This document shows positions 35,315-44,970 of a DNA stretch of 64,000 nt, in pieces. The notes under the pieces were generated by a model. It saw only the letters and a program-made list of their open reading frames with translations. It searched no databases and had not been told where the DNA came from. Each line of letters begins with the position of its first letter. The stretch's first letter is position 1. The stretch covers positions 434,001 to 498,000 of the forward strand of contig JANNES010000015.1 in assembly GCA_031378845.1 (NCBI GenBank), in the 5' to 3' direction. The stretch comes from JAJNPS01 sp031378845 (lineage in GTDB: Bacteria > Pseudomonadota > Alphaproteobacteria > Rhodobacterales > Rhodobacteraceae). The translations under genes were made by a program, and so were the position numbers.

Positions 35315-36018
35315 CACGCGCCAATCGTGCCTTTGATCTTGTCGCGGGGCTTGTCGCGCTGACCATCCTCGCGCTTCCGTTTGCGCTGATCTTTGGCGTT
35401 CATATGTGCCTGATGGGACGACCGTTTTTCCACAAAAGCGAACGAATGCGTGGCCCCGATCAGGCCTTTTCCTTATGGAAACTGCGCAGCATGCGACCGT
35501 TGACGACCGATGCAGGCGTGTCAGGTGGCGACAAGGCCGCACGCATCCCGCCTTGGGGTCGCTGGCTGCGCGCCAGCCGGATGGACGAGGTTCCGCAGCT
35601 GTGGAATGTCTTGCGTGGCGACATGCGCTTTGTCGGTCCGCGCCCGCCCTTGCGGATCTATGTCGATCGGTTTCCGGCACTTTACGCCAAGGTCCTGCAA
35701 GTGCCCCCAGGGGTCACCGGCCTTGCGTCAATCGCCTTTCACCGGCACGAACGCCGGCTGTTGGCCCCATGCCGCACGGCTACCGAGACCGACACCGTTT
35801 ATGCCCGCCGCTGCGTGCCTCGAAAGGCCCGGATGGACCTTCTTTATCAGCGTCACCAAAGCGTGCAGCTTGATCTCGTGATCTTGCTTTGGACGCTGAC
35901 CGCGCTGCTCAAGACGCGACGCCATCGGCTTGCGCGTCGGCGCCGCTCGATGCTTCACGCAGCGCGGCACCGTCCAAGGACAAGCACGATCATTGCAAAC
36001 GTCGGACGCAACCCATGA
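35311..36018 (+). CDS. Initiating sugar transferase (undecaprenyl-phosphate glycosyl-1-phosphate transferase)
   Basis: A 235-residue monotopic membrane enzyme of the bacterial sugar transferase family starting with GTG at 35311. A single N-terminal hydrophobic helix (LVAGLVALTILALPFALIFG) is followed by the family motifs PFFHKSERMRG, WKLRSMRP, SRMDEVPQLWNVLRGDM and FVGPRPP. It puts the first sugar phosphate on undecaprenyl phosphate for polysaccharide or O-antigen synthesis. The C-terminus is very basic. Overlaps both neighbours (GTGA, ATGA). Confidence 0.9.
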   Translation: MTRANRAFDLVAGLVALTILALPFALIFGVHMCLMGRPFFHKSERMRGPDQAFSLWKLRSMRPLTTDAGVSGGDKAARIPPWGRWLRASRMDEVPQLWNVLRGDMRFVGPRPPLRIYVDRFPALYAKVLQVPPGVTGLASIAFHRHERRLLAPCRTATETDTVYARRCVPRKARMDLLYQRHQSVQLDLVILLWTLTALLKTRRHRLARRRRSMLHAARHRPRTSTIIANVGRNP

Positions 36019-37928
36019 TGCGCCGAGCCTTGCAGCATTGCGCGCATTGGCTTCAGGCGCTTGGTGGCCGGCAAAAGCGGCTGATCCTTGGTTTTGTCGA
36101 TGCGGTGATCGGGGCCCTGTTGGTGGGCGTTCTGGCACTGGTCTTGCCACCCCTTGATCTGGGACTTGGGCTTGTCGTGGTGGCCGTGACGCTGGCGGGT
36201 CTTGCCTCGATCCTGCTCGGTCTTAATCGGACCAAGCTGAACACCTTCATGCATACCGGCATCCTGCGCGCTGCGGTCTTTGCATTTGCTCTGGCGCTCG
36301 GCATCGCGACCTATCTGTCGGGAACCCGATCGCCATCAGCTGGCGACGCTGGACTGTTGACAGCGCCATTAGCGTTCTGTGGCCTTGTCTTGTCGCGGGC
36401 GATCTTGCTGCATCTGACGCTCTGGCTTCTGGGGTTTCGCGATGCGCCGCTGCGGGTGTTGATCTATGGCGCAGGCAAGACGGGTCAGCAGCTTTCGGCA
36501 GCCCTGCGCGCGCATGAGACGATCCTGCCGATTGCATTTCTGGACGACAATTCCGAATTGCACGGCAGCTCTGTCGCGGGCCTGCGCATCCATGGCCCAT
36601 CATCAATCACGCGACTGGCCCGGCGGCATCGGATAGACCGCGTGCTGCTGGCCATGCCGTCGCAGCCTGCCGCCAAACTGCTACGCCTCTCGCGCCGCAT
36701 TAATGCTGAGGGGATCGATGTGCATGCGCTGCCGTCGTTCGCGCAGCTTGTCGGGACCGAGGCGCTCCTTGACCAGCTTGCGCCGCTGGACCCCGATGAC
36801 GTTCTTGGCCGCTCGCAGCTGGCCTGGGATCTGGATAATCGCGCGGGCGTCTATCGCGGTCGTACCATCATGGTCACCGGGGCAGGTGGCTCCGTCGGCG
36901 CGCAGCTGTGTCACCAGATCTTGAACCTGCGACCAAAGCGGCTTGTCCTTTTTGACCTGAGCGAGCTTGCGCTTTATACCGTTCACCGCGACCTGGGGGC
37001 GTTGCCGATGGCGGCGGGTATCGACATCGTTCCGATCCTTGGGTCGGTCTGCGATGCGCGCCTGGTGGGCGGGGTGCTCAGCGACCACACCGTCGACGTG
37101 ATTTTTCATGCCGCGGCCTACAAGCATGTGCCGCTGGTTGAGGCCAACCCGCTTGCCGGGCTGACAAACAATGTCATCGGCACCCGGGTTCTGGCAGAAG
37201 CCGCGCAGACTGCTGGCATCGAACGCTTCATTCTCATCTCGACTGACAAGGCGGTTCGCCCGACCAATGTGATGGGCGCGTCCAAGCGTCTGGCCGAACT
37301 TGTCGTCCAGGATATGGCAAAACGCCCCGGCAACACCGCCTTTTCACTGGTCCGCTTTGGCAATGTGCTGGGCTCGTCCGGGTCGGTGATCCCGCTCTTT
37401 CGCGACCAGATTGCAGCGGGTGGGCCGGTGACGCTGACGCATGATGATGTGACACGCTACTTCATGTCGCTGTCCGAGGCGGCACAACTTGTGCTTTTTG
37501 CGGGATCATTGGACAAGCGTCACGGCGGCGGTGAGGGTGGCATCTTTGTCCTCGACATGGGCGATCCGATCCGCATTCGGGACCTTGCGGTGCAAATGGT
37601 CACCGCCGCTGGACTGACGGTGCGCGAGGATGCGAACCCGGACGGCGATATCGACATTTGCGTCATCGGGCTGCGCCCCGGGGAAAAGCTGCACGAAGAA
37701 CTCTTGACCAGCACCGGCATGGCCACCACGCCGCACCCAAAGATTCTGTGCGCGATGGAGCCGTCGATTCCGGCATTTGACCTTGCCGGAACCTTGCAGG
37801 CTTTGCAAAGCGCGATCGACGCAGGAGATGCCGACCTTGCCCGACTTGTCGTCGAGGCCGCCGTCCAGCCGCGTGACTTTGCCGATAACGTGACAACAAT
37901 TCCATTTGCGTCTCGCGCCCGGGCATGA
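36015..37928 (+). CDS. Membrane-bound nucleotide-sugar 4,6-dehydratase (WbpM/CapD-like)
   Basis: A 637-residue polysaccharide-biosynthesis protein. Four transmembrane helices lie in residues about 25-145, followed by a nucleotide-binding domain (IYGAGKTGQQL) and, from about 283, the SDR domain (VTGAGGSVGAQL). The catalytic triad is Ser-Met-Lys (STDKAVRPTNVMGASKR), with Met replacing Tyr, as in WbpM/PglF-type enzymes. It makes UDP-2-acetamido-2,6-dideoxy-4-hexulose for capsule, O-antigen or glycoprotein sugars. Start ATG at 36015 overlaps the transferase stop. No glycosyltransferases are near, so the cluster only supplies and primes sugars. Confidence 0.93.
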   Translation: MMRRALQHCAHWLQALGGRQKRLILGFVDAVIGALLVGVLALVLPPLDLGLGLVVVAVTLAGLASILLGLNRTKLNTFMHTGILRAAVFAFALALGIATYLSGTRSPSAGDAGLLTAPLAFCGLVLSRAILLHLTLWLLGFRDAPLRVLIYGAGKTGQQLSAALRAHETILPIAFLDDNSELHGSSVAGLRIHGPSSITRLARRHRIDRVLLAMPSQPAAKLLRLSRRINAEGIDVHALPSFAQLVGTEALLDQLAPLDPDDVLGRSQLAWDLDNRAGVYRGRTIMVTGAGGSVGAQLCHQILNLRPKRLVLFDLSELALYTVHRDLGALPMAAGIDIVPILGSVCDARLVGGVLSDHTVDVIFHAAAYKHVPLVEANPLAGLTNNVIGTRVLAEAAQTAGIERFILISTDKAVRPTNVMGASKRLAELVVQDMAKRPGNTAFSLVRFGNVLGSSGSVIPLFRDQIAAGGPVTLTHDDVTRYFMSLSEAAQLVLFAGSLDKRHGGGEGGIFVLDMGDPIRIRDLAVQMVTAAGLTVREDANPDGDIDICVIGLRPGEKLHEELLTSTGMATTPHPKILCAMEPSIPAFDLAGTLQALQSAIDAGDADLARLVVEAAVQPRDFADNVTTIPFASRARA

Positions 37929-38006
37929 GGTTTGGGGTTGTTCGGCGTTTGCCGCCCGCAACGGTGCGTGTTGCGGCGCGCTCCAGGCATTGCAAGGCAC
38001 GGCGCG

Positions 38007-41000
38007 TCAGTAGTCCTTTTCCAAAAAGATGCCAAGGCCGGTTTGCCCATCCGCGCCGACCCGCCCTGTCACTGTCAGGCCCGGTCGCACGTCAAGGTTC
38101 AGCTTGATCTCGCTATTGCCATCTTGACCAACCTCGACCTCGGTATAAACGTTCTCGTTGATGTATTTACCCGCGCGCAGAACGGTTGATCCGGTGTCAT
38201 CCGATGTGACGTCGAAATCATCCAGACCAAAGTTCTTGCGCAGCCGCCCGATGATCCCGTCGCCCCCCCGACCGGCCAGCGTCGCCACCGCATTCGCCAA
38301 CTGCACCGCCTGAAAGGCCGAAAGGTTCTGCAGTCCGCGCCCAAACAGCAGCTGTGCCAGAACCTCTTCCTGTGGCAGTTCCGGGCTGGAGGCAAAGGTC
38401 ACGACCGGGTCCAGCGCCGGCCCGTCGATGCGCACGGTGCTGGTCACGTCGCCGCTGACATTGCTGGCCGCGATCGCCACATAGGGCACGAAATCCCCTT
38501 CCAGCTGCAGGCTTGCCTCTGACAGGGTCAACCGCCTGCCCAGGATGTCAAGCCGCCCGCGGATCAGCGAAAACTGACCTGCGGGGATGATGTTGGCCGT
38601 CGTGCCACCAAGCCGCAGGCGACCGCTTAGTTCCGCATCGAGCCCCCTGCCACGGATGAAGAGACGGCTTGGTGCGACCAGCTCGACGTCGATGCCGTAA
38701 ACCGGCCCGCCGCTTGCGCGGTTCCCGCCTGTCCCCGTTCCGCCCAATAGCCCGGCCCTGCGCCGGGTCTCACGCACGCCTGCGGCGTCCCCGACGTGAC
38801 GGATGTCCGGGATCGCGCCAAGGCTGCTTAGGCTGCCCGAAGGGATGCGAATCTCGGCGGTTGCAATGTCGATCCGCCCCGTGATGTTTGCGCCCCCAAG
38901 CAGTGGCCCGCTAAACTGCAGCTTGCCCGACGTTTCCGCCTCAAACAGTTCGGGGTTGCGCAGCTTGGCCCGAACCAGATCCACCGCAATGTCGGCGGCA
39001 TAGGGCGCGGCCAGCCCGATCGTGCCGTTTGCGGCCACAGCGCCACCAGTGTTCAGCGCGCCGCGCGCATCAAGAGTTGCCCGTCCGCCTGCCAGCACGA
39101 CCGTGGCATCCAGTTCCCCGACGCTGACACCTTGTTCGACATCGGCGAACTTGGCCCCATTGACCGAGATTTGCCCCGACACGGACTGCAGCGCAAGCGG
39201 ACCTGCAAGCCGCAGATCAAACCGCGCAGGTCCATTGATGGACCGCGGCTCGATAAAGTCGTTGGCCAGCCCCGACTGCACGGTTCCCGACAGCCGCAGA
39301 TCGGCAGAGCGGCCCGCTTTGGCGATAGTGCCTGCCAGCCGCGCGTCGATCTGCCCCGGTCCCGTCCCGCGCAGATCGATCCGGTAGGCGCCGCCGATAT
39401 CGGCCGCGGTCCCCGTCACGGTGACGGCACCCGGGAACTCTGGCAAGATCAGCGCCAGATTGGCCAGCCGCGCGTCGATCTCGATATTCCGCTGGGCGCC
39501 CTCGACCCGCCCGGTCACCTTGGCGGAAACTTGCGGGTTGCTCACCTGCGCCGAGTCCAGCGCAAGAACCTCATCCTTGATCGACACGGTGGCTGCCACC
39601 GTGCTGGTGCCGCGCAACAGCGTGTCCGCCTCGGCCTGCCCGACCCTGAGGCCCGTGCCCTGGCCCGACAGGACGATCTGCCCGTTTCGTACCGTGCCCG
39701 ACAGCGTGGCATTCAGCGCCAATGCCCCGCCGTAACCCGGCCCCAGCACCGCGATATCGGCAAAATCGAGCTTGGCCACGATGTCGCTGTTGATCGATGA
39801 CAGCTGACCGCTGGCAGTCATCACAAGGTCGGCTACGGTGACATCAAGTTGCCGCAAGAGGGTCCCGGTCTCATCGCGCTTGGCCGAAAAGTTGACTTTT
39901 GCGCCATTGGCCAAAAGCCGGTCCGCCTCAACTTGACCAATGCCCAGCGACTGGCCATTGATCTCGCCTGAGACATCAAAGGTGCCGGCCAGCGGACTTC
40001 CCTCGCCCGCAAGGTCAATCTGCGCCGTGCCCACCAACGGACGCCCGACCAGATCAGATAGCCGCGACAGGTCGGCCACCTCGGCCTTGACCTTGCCCCT
40101 CAGCGCCAGCCCCGACGCCAGACCGCCGATCTGTCCCGAGGCGTTCAGGCTGTAGCCCTGTCCCGCGATGATCAGGCGCGGCAGTTGCAACGACGTGTCG
40201 CCGTCCTGAAAATGGGCCACCATCTCGCCCGACAGATCGTCTCCCAGGGCCCGCGCCATTGCAGGGTCGGTCGGGACAGCGCCTTTGGCCGCGAATGTCA
40301 GCGTTGCGCCGTAGCTTGCCCCCGAGGCGAGACGCGCGATCCGCCCCGAACCTTTGAGCGACAATCCGGCAATCGCGATATCCGCGTGGACCAGATCCGT
40401 CATCTGCGCATCCAGCCGCCAGCCTTCGCCCTTGCTCGCATCAAAGTTCAGCGCGATCCGGGCCGCGGTCACCTTGGTTTCATCCCGACCCCCAAGGGGC
40501 AGCACCACCGGAGCACCATCCGGCAGGCCAAGCTGGCCCGTCAGGTCAAACCTGAGCGGCTGACCATCCGGGGCAAGTGACAGGTTGCCGTCCAGCTGCA
40601 AAGCGTTCGTCGTCAGCGACAGCTGGTCCAGCCGCAATGCCCCAAGGTCATCGCGCGTGCCCGTCGCCTTCAGCGTCGCGGTATCGCCAAAGAAAGCTGC
40701 ATAATCGGGGGCCAGCAGGGGGACAAAGCTGCCCGCGATATCGCTTGTAAAGCCGATCCCCCCCCGGTCATCGCCGCGAAGCGCCACCTGACCTGTGACC
40801 CGCTCGATCCCATCCGTGCTCAGCAAGATTTGTGCGGTGAAATCGTCGATCGGTCCCGCGCCCGCAACCGTCAGCGCCACCGACGGGGTGCCGGGCAGAT
40901 TCAAAAGCCCGCTGACCAGGCCGCCTTCACCTTCTTCTGCCGAAAGGTCGATCACCAATTGCCGACTGGCATTGGCATAGCTTGCGGTCAGCGCGATGCG

Positions 41001-41546
41001 GCCCGTCGGCCCATCATCGGTGCGCGACAAATCAAGCCTGGCCTGACCTTCGCCACCGGCAAGCGACATCGACGCCGCAAGCTGTCCTTCGACGCGCGAA
41101 CCAAACACGCCGGGGGCCAGCACGATCCGTGCGGCAGCCAGACGCCCGACTTCAACCGATACCGGCAACGCGGGCAGGCTGAAGCCGCGCGCTTCGGGGT
41201 CGGGGATGGCGCTTGGGTCTGCTGCAGGCAGGCGGTCGACCAGAATCTCATCGGCGGTCAGGGCGTTGATCTCGACCGCGCCCGACAAAAGGGCGGACCG
41301 GCTCCAGTCCAGCGTCACGCCGTTCAGCGTGATCCAAATGCCGGTCGCATCGGCGATGGTCATCTGCTGGATTGTCGCGCGCGACGACAGTGCGCCCGCA
41401 AAGCCGGTGATCGTGACGTCGCGCCCCGCATCCGACAGATTGTCCTCCAGAAAGGCCGTCAGATAGTCGCGGTCATCTGTCTGCGCGCGCGCGGCCAGTG
41501 GTACCGCAAGGGTCAGGCCGATCAACAGGGCGGGCAGGAGGCGCAT
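38007..41546 (-). CDS. tamB: Translocation and assembly module TamB (DUF490)
   Basis: A 1179-residue inner-membrane protein with an N-terminal signal anchor (LLPALLIGLTLAVPLAARAQ) and a long periplasmic beta-rich body, repetitive in the AsmA/TamB manner (LDLSRTDDGP and GxGxVxGxxxL repeats). The C-terminal DUF490 contains SPELPQEEVLAQLLFGRGL. TamB works with TamA to deliver proteins or lipids between the two membranes. Its ATG overlaps the tamA stop codon (ATGA), fixing the start. It is shorter than the E. coli protein (about 1260) but in family range. Confidence 0.95.
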   Translation of the reverse strand: MRLLPALLIGLTLAVPLAARAQTDDRDYLTAFLEDNLSDAGRDVTITGFAGALSSRATIQQMTIADATGIWITLNGVTLDWSRSALLSGAVEINALTADEILVDRLPAADPSAIPDPEARGFSLPALPVSVEVGRLAAARIVLAPGVFGSRVEGQLAASMSLAGGEGQARLDLSRTDDGPTGRIALTASYANASRQLVIDLSAEEGEGGLVSGLLNLPGTPSVALTVAGAGPIDDFTAQILLSTDGIERVTGQVALRGDDRGGIGFTSDIAGSFVPLLAPDYAAFFGDTATLKATGTRDDLGALRLDQLSLTTNALQLDGNLSLAPDGQPLRFDLTGQLGLPDGAPVVLPLGGRDETKVTAARIALNFDASKGEGWRLDAQMTDLVHADIAIAGLSLKGSGRIARLASGASYGATLTFAAKGAVPTDPAMARALGDDLSGEMVAHFQDGDTSLQLPRLIIAGQGYSLNASGQIGGLASGLALRGKVKAEVADLSRLSDLVGRPLVGTAQIDLAGEGSPLAGTFDVSGEINGQSLGIGQVEADRLLANGAKVNFSAKRDETGTLLRQLDVTVADLVMTASGQLSSINSDIVAKLDFADIAVLGPGYGGALALNATLSGTVRNGQIVLSGQGTGLRVGQAEADTLLRGTSTVAATVSIKDEVLALDSAQVSNPQVSAKVTGRVEGAQRNIEIDARLANLALILPEFPGAVTVTGTAADIGGAYRIDLRGTGPGQIDARLAGTIAKAGRSADLRLSGTVQSGLANDFIEPRSINGPARFDLRLAGPLALQSVSGQISVNGAKFADVEQGVSVGELDATVVLAGGRATLDARGALNTGGAVAANGTIGLAAPYAADIAVDLVRAKLRNPELFEAETSGKLQFSGPLLGGANITGRIDIATAEIRIPSGSLSSLGAIPDIRHVGDAAGVRETRRRAGLLGGTGTGGNRASGGPVYGIDVELVAPSRLFIRGRGLDAELSGRLRLGGTTANIIPAGQFSLIRGRLDILGRRLTLSEASLQLEGDFVPYVAIAASNVSGDVTSTVRIDGPALDPVVTFASSPELPQEEVLAQLLFGRGLQNLSAFQAVQLANAVATLAGRGGDGIIGRLRKNFGLDDFDVTSDDTGSTVLRAGKYINENVYTEVEVGQDGNSEIKLNLDVRPGLTVTGRVGADGQTGLGIFLEKDY

Positions 41547-43360
41547 CAGAATGCCTGCCCCAGACCGATGTAGATCTGCGTCCCGTCGCCGGTATTGCCG
41601 CCAACAGGCGCCGCAATATCCAGCCGGATCGGGCCAAAGCCGGTATCATAGCGCAGCCCCAGACCCGCGCCGGAATGCCATCCCGCGGACAAGCCATCGG
41701 CGGCGACGGTTCCGGCATCGAGAAATCCGACCAGCCCGATCTTGTCGGTCACCTTTGTCCGAACCTCGACGGACGCCGCCAGAAACTGCGTCCCGCCCAC
41801 GTTGAAATCGAGACCAAAGCCCCGATTCACGGCAATGCCCAGGGACTGATAGGGCTGCCCCCGGACCGTGCCGCCGCCGCCTGAGTAGAAAAGCTCATCG
41901 CGCGGAACGTCCAGAAGCCTTGCGCCATAGATCGCGCCGCCCTGCAGGCGCGCCGCAAGGACAAGCCGGTCCTCAGCGCCCAACCGTTTGTAGGCCCGCC
42001 CGTCAAAGGTCATCCGAACTCCGGATCCCGTCGTGCCAAGGCCAAGAAAGGGCTTTATCTCTGCATCCAGGTAGAACCCGCCCGTCGCGTTCTTGGGATT
42101 GATGCGCCGGTCCCATGTCGCGCCCAAAGGCAGAGAGAGGTTGCGATAGCGAAAGCTGCCCGACCGGTCGTGCCCCTCAATGAAATTGTATTCAAGCCCG
42201 ACCCGTGCCGTAAGCTGATCGGAAAAATAGTGCCGGAACGTCAGTCCGAAATCCATCGAATCGGCGGTGTAGTCGGCTTCATCCACGTGTGCCAGGTCCA
42301 GCGCCAGACGCCCTGTCGTGTCGGGCCCCGGCGTGGCCGGACGTTCGATGGCGATCCCCAGATTGTAATCCACGCCGCTGCTTTGTGCGCCAAGATTGCT
42401 GATCGCGCCCTCGATGGTCAGCCGCTCGCCACCGCCCCACACGTTGCGGTGCAGCCAGCTGCCGTTCAGCGAGGCGCCGTCATTCGTGGCGATTTCTGCG
42501 CCAAAGCGGTAACGCCGCCGCCTTTCCTCAACCAGAACCGCGGTAATGCCAAGCTGGTCGGGTGCCGTGATGGCCGCGTCCTCGACCAAAGTCACTGACC
42601 GAAACACGCCCGACCGGCGTAACCGGTCAGCGGCGCGACGCAACTCGTCGGGGCTGTAAACCTCGCCAGTGGGCAGGCCCGCGATCTTGCGGATCCGCTG
42701 CACGCGCATCCGTTCTGCGCCTTCAACCGCCAGCGTGCCAAACCGCAATCGCGGGCCCGGCGCGATGCGGATATCGACCGCCAGCTTGCGACTGGGGTGG
42801 TTGGCCGTAATAGACTGGTCCATCACGGCCGCTTTGGCCCGCCCTTCGGCGCGCCATGCATCAATCCCCACGCTTGCGGCCGCGCTGATCAGGCCGCTGT
42901 CTGCGCGCTGGCCCGGGGAAAAACCGGGCGGCAGTTCGGCGCGACGGGGCAAGGGGGACACATCCGTCCTGGAAAACGTAAACACCGGCCCGGGATCGAC
43001 GATCACGGCAACTTCTGCGATTTCGTCAGGCGCATCGAGGGGTGCTATTGAGGCCGCCTCGCGCCCGTCGACCAGGATCCGTACATCGCCCGCGTATCGC
43101 CCCTCGGCATAAAGAGCCGCCAGGATGCGCGCATAGTCTGCCCGTGCCGCGCCGAACAGCTCTTGCGCTGTATGGTCTTTTTTGGCCGCGGTCTGCAACA
43201 GCAACGAGGACTGACGCAGCGCATCCATTAACTCGTTGTCGCTGCCTTCGACACGAAACTCCAGCTGTTCCTGCGCCTGAACAAGGGCTGCAGTCACCAT
43301 CGCCAGAGCTGCCACGACCATCACCGCAAGGCTGGCCCGGATTGGTGTCGGTTTCAGCAA
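41546..43360 (-). CDS. tamA: Outer-membrane Omp85-family protein TamA
   Basis: A 604-residue protein starting with TTG at 43360, with GAGGGG five bases before it. The N-terminus then gives a proper signal peptide with basic residues (LKPTPIRASLAVMVV and cleavage near VQAQ); the first internal ATG (43321) would remove the positive charge. Three POTRA domains (about residues 30-250) precede a 16-strand beta-barrel with the RGQPYQSLG loop and a terminal Phe (YIGLGQAF), which directs insertion by the BAM complex. First gene of the tamA-tamB operon. Confidence 0.93.
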   Translation of the reverse strand: MLKPTPIRASLAVMVVAALAMVTAALVQAQEQLEFRVEGSDNELMDALRQSSLLLQTAAKKDHTAQELFGAARADYARILAALYAEGRYAGDVRILVDGREAASIAPLDAPDEIAEVAVIVDPGPVFTFSRTDVSPLPRRAELPPGFSPGQRADSGLISAAASVGIDAWRAEGRAKAAVMDQSITANHPSRKLAVDIRIAPGPRLRFGTLAVEGAERMRVQRIRKIAGLPTGEVYSPDELRRAADRLRRSGVFRSVTLVEDAAITAPDQLGITAVLVEERRRRYRFGAEIATNDGASLNGSWLHRNVWGGGERLTIEGAISNLGAQSSGVDYNLGIAIERPATPGPDTTGRLALDLAHVDEADYTADSMDFGLTFRHYFSDQLTARVGLEYNFIEGHDRSGSFRYRNLSLPLGATWDRRINPKNATGGFYLDAEIKPFLGLGTTGSGVRMTFDGRAYKRLGAEDRLVLAARLQGGAIYGARLLDVPRDELFYSGGGGTVRGQPYQSLGIAVNRGFGLDFNVGGTQFLAASVEVRTKVTDKIGLVGFLDAGTVAADGLSAGWHSGAGLGLRYDTGFGPIRLDIAAPVGGNTGDGTQIYIGLGQAF

Positions 43361-43479
43361 TTCGCCCCTCGGGATTTGAGGCTTTGACTATTGCAGGTCA
43401 CCGCGGTCAGGGCAACGCGCCGCGCCCTGTTGACGGGGATTTCCGCCCTTGCCGACGACATTGTGATGGCAGACAGGCG

Positions 43480-44757
43480 CTATTGCGCGGCCATTTCGCG
43501 TGGGGCCAGCAACAGCTGCTCGGTCACCGAGGACAAAGCGAGGGCCGCAGCCCCATGCGCCCACAAGAGATCGCCCCAGGCGTGGATTTCGATCGGCGGA
43601 CGCGGGCGGCCGGAATTGATCGTAAGGTTGTCCATCTCGGCCAGCGTCTCGGCGGCATAAAGGTAGTCATAGCGCATCCTTTCACCCGACAGGATGATCA
43701 GCGCGGGGTCAAAAAGGTTGATCACATTCGAGAGCCCGACCGCAAGATACCGCCCCGCGCGACGAAAGATCGACCGCGCTGTCGCATTGCCCGCCTTGGC
43801 ATGGTCATACAGGCTTTCCAGCAGCACCGCGATGGACTGCCCCTCCTTGTGACCCCAGTTCAGCGCCGTCGTCGCCTCGCGCGCCAAAGCATAGTCGGCC
43901 ACGTAGGCCTCCAGACAACCCCGCTGACCGCAGCGGCACAACGCACCGTCAAGCTGCACCTTGGTATGCCCAAGCTCCATCCCCAACCGCTGTGCGCCGC
44001 GATAGATGCGGTGGTTCATCACGAACCCCATGCCCACGCCGTGCTCGATCGTCACCACTGCAAAATCCGACAGCCCCCGCCCTGCGCCGAACCACAACTC
44101 GGCAAGCGCCACCAGATTGGCATCGTTGTCGATGCTCACCGGCAACCCCAGCCGCGCCGAGGCAGCCGCCGCCAGCGGTACTGCGCGTCCGGTCAGCGTC
44201 GAGGACCACAAGACCACGCCTTCGGCACAATCAACAAAGCCGGGAAGCCCGATCCCGACCGCCGAAAGGTCTGAACGCGTGATGCCGGCCTTGGCGCAAA
44301 CGCGGTCAAGCAGGTCCCCGATCACATCCAGAATCTCTGGCAGCGACATTGGCCCCGGACGACGCGGGATCACGTCATCAGCAATCAGGTTGCCCGCGAA
44401 ATCCACGATCACCGCCGTATGCTCGCGGTCAGAGATCTTCATCCCCGCAACCCGATGCGCATCGGCCCGCACCCCCAGCGCGACCGCCGGACGCCCCCGG
44501 CCTGCGTCGCCATCGCGCGCCGCCGCGACTTCTTCGATCAGGCCCGCCTCGATCAGCTCGGACGTCAGCGTGGTGACCGACGCCGGGCTGACCCCCAGAT
44601 CCTTGGCGACCTGCACGCGCGGAATGAGGCCCGCCGCCCGGACGCGTTCAAAGACCTGCTGGCGCATCGGCCGCAGCGCGTCGGACAAAGGCGGGATCAA
44701 CGGACCGACGCCTTTGCGTCCGTCCGATGATTCCTCCATTGTCACCGGCTTTGCCAT
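43480..44757 (-). CDS. xylR: ROK-family repressor of the xylose operon
   Basis: A 425-residue protein with an N-terminal winged helix-turn-helix (SRVQVAKDLG-like region, VSPASVTTLTSELIEAGLI) and a ROK sugar-kinase-like domain. The zinc site is CRCGQRGCLEAY, and the sugar-binding region is VGIGLPGFVDCAEGVVL and the following acidic loop. Because it is divergent from xylFHGBA it is almost certainly the xylose-responsive repressor of the Firmicutes-type XylR group, but named by context. Palindromes next to its start are the likely operators. Confidence 0.88.
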   Translation of the reverse strand: MAKPVTMEESSDGRKGVGPLIPPLSDALRPMRQQVFERVRAAGLIPRVQVAKDLGVSPASVTTLTSELIEAGLIEEVAAARDGDAGRGRPAVALGVRADAHRVAGMKISDREHTAVIVDFAGNLIADDVIPRRPGPMSLPEILDVIGDLLDRVCAKAGITRSDLSAVGIGLPGFVDCAEGVVLWSSTLTGRAVPLAAAASARLGLPVSIDNDANLVALAELWFGAGRGLSDFAVVTIEHGVGMGFVMNHRIYRGAQRLGMELGHTKVQLDGALCRCGQRGCLEAYVADYALAREATTALNWGHKEGQSIAVLLESLYDHAKAGNATARSIFRRAGRYLAVGLSNVINLFDPALIILSGERMRYDYLYAAETLAEMDNLTINSGRPRPPIEIHAWGDLLWAHGAAALALSSVTEQLLLAPREMAAQ

Positions 44758-44781
44758 ATTCTTCGCGCTCCAAACTAATAA

Positions 44782-44808
44782 CGATGCAAATCCTATCCAT
44801 TCGCATCG
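44782..44808. promoter_or_regulatory. Candidate ROK/XylR operator near the repressor start codon
   Basis: CGATGCAAAT (44782-44791) and ATTCGCATCG (44799-44808) form a 27-base dyad in which 9 of 10 positions match, centred 38 bases upstream of the repressor start. It suits autoregulation of the repressor gene. Confidence 0.45.
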
Positions 44809-44877
44809 GACTTGCGGAAAAGCACCGGGGTAGCGTCTGCTTTTAAAGCAACCCTAGGTTCATCCGTAATTTTTATT

Positions 44878-44907
44878 TTGACAACTGAAATTAATCGGGG
44901 CAATTTC
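44878..44907 (+). promoter_or_regulatory. Candidate xylF promoter and overlapping dyad
   Basis: A perfect TTGACA (44878-44883) lies upstream of GAAATT (44887-44892) and AATTTC (44902-44907), an inverted repeat with a 9-base centre covering the spacer and the expected -10 region (about 44901-44906). This is an ideal place for repression of the xyl operon. The -10 hexamer itself (CAATTT) is weak. Confidence 0.4.
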
Positions 44908-44970
44908 TTGCCGTGCCAACGAATCCGTCTAATCGGCTATTCGATGGACGCATCCACAGGGAGGATACAC

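Noticed and set aside
43361..43479. Possible terminator between tamA and the ROK repressor
   Set aside because: GC-rich complementary words are present, but no T-run follows and the pairing is weak.
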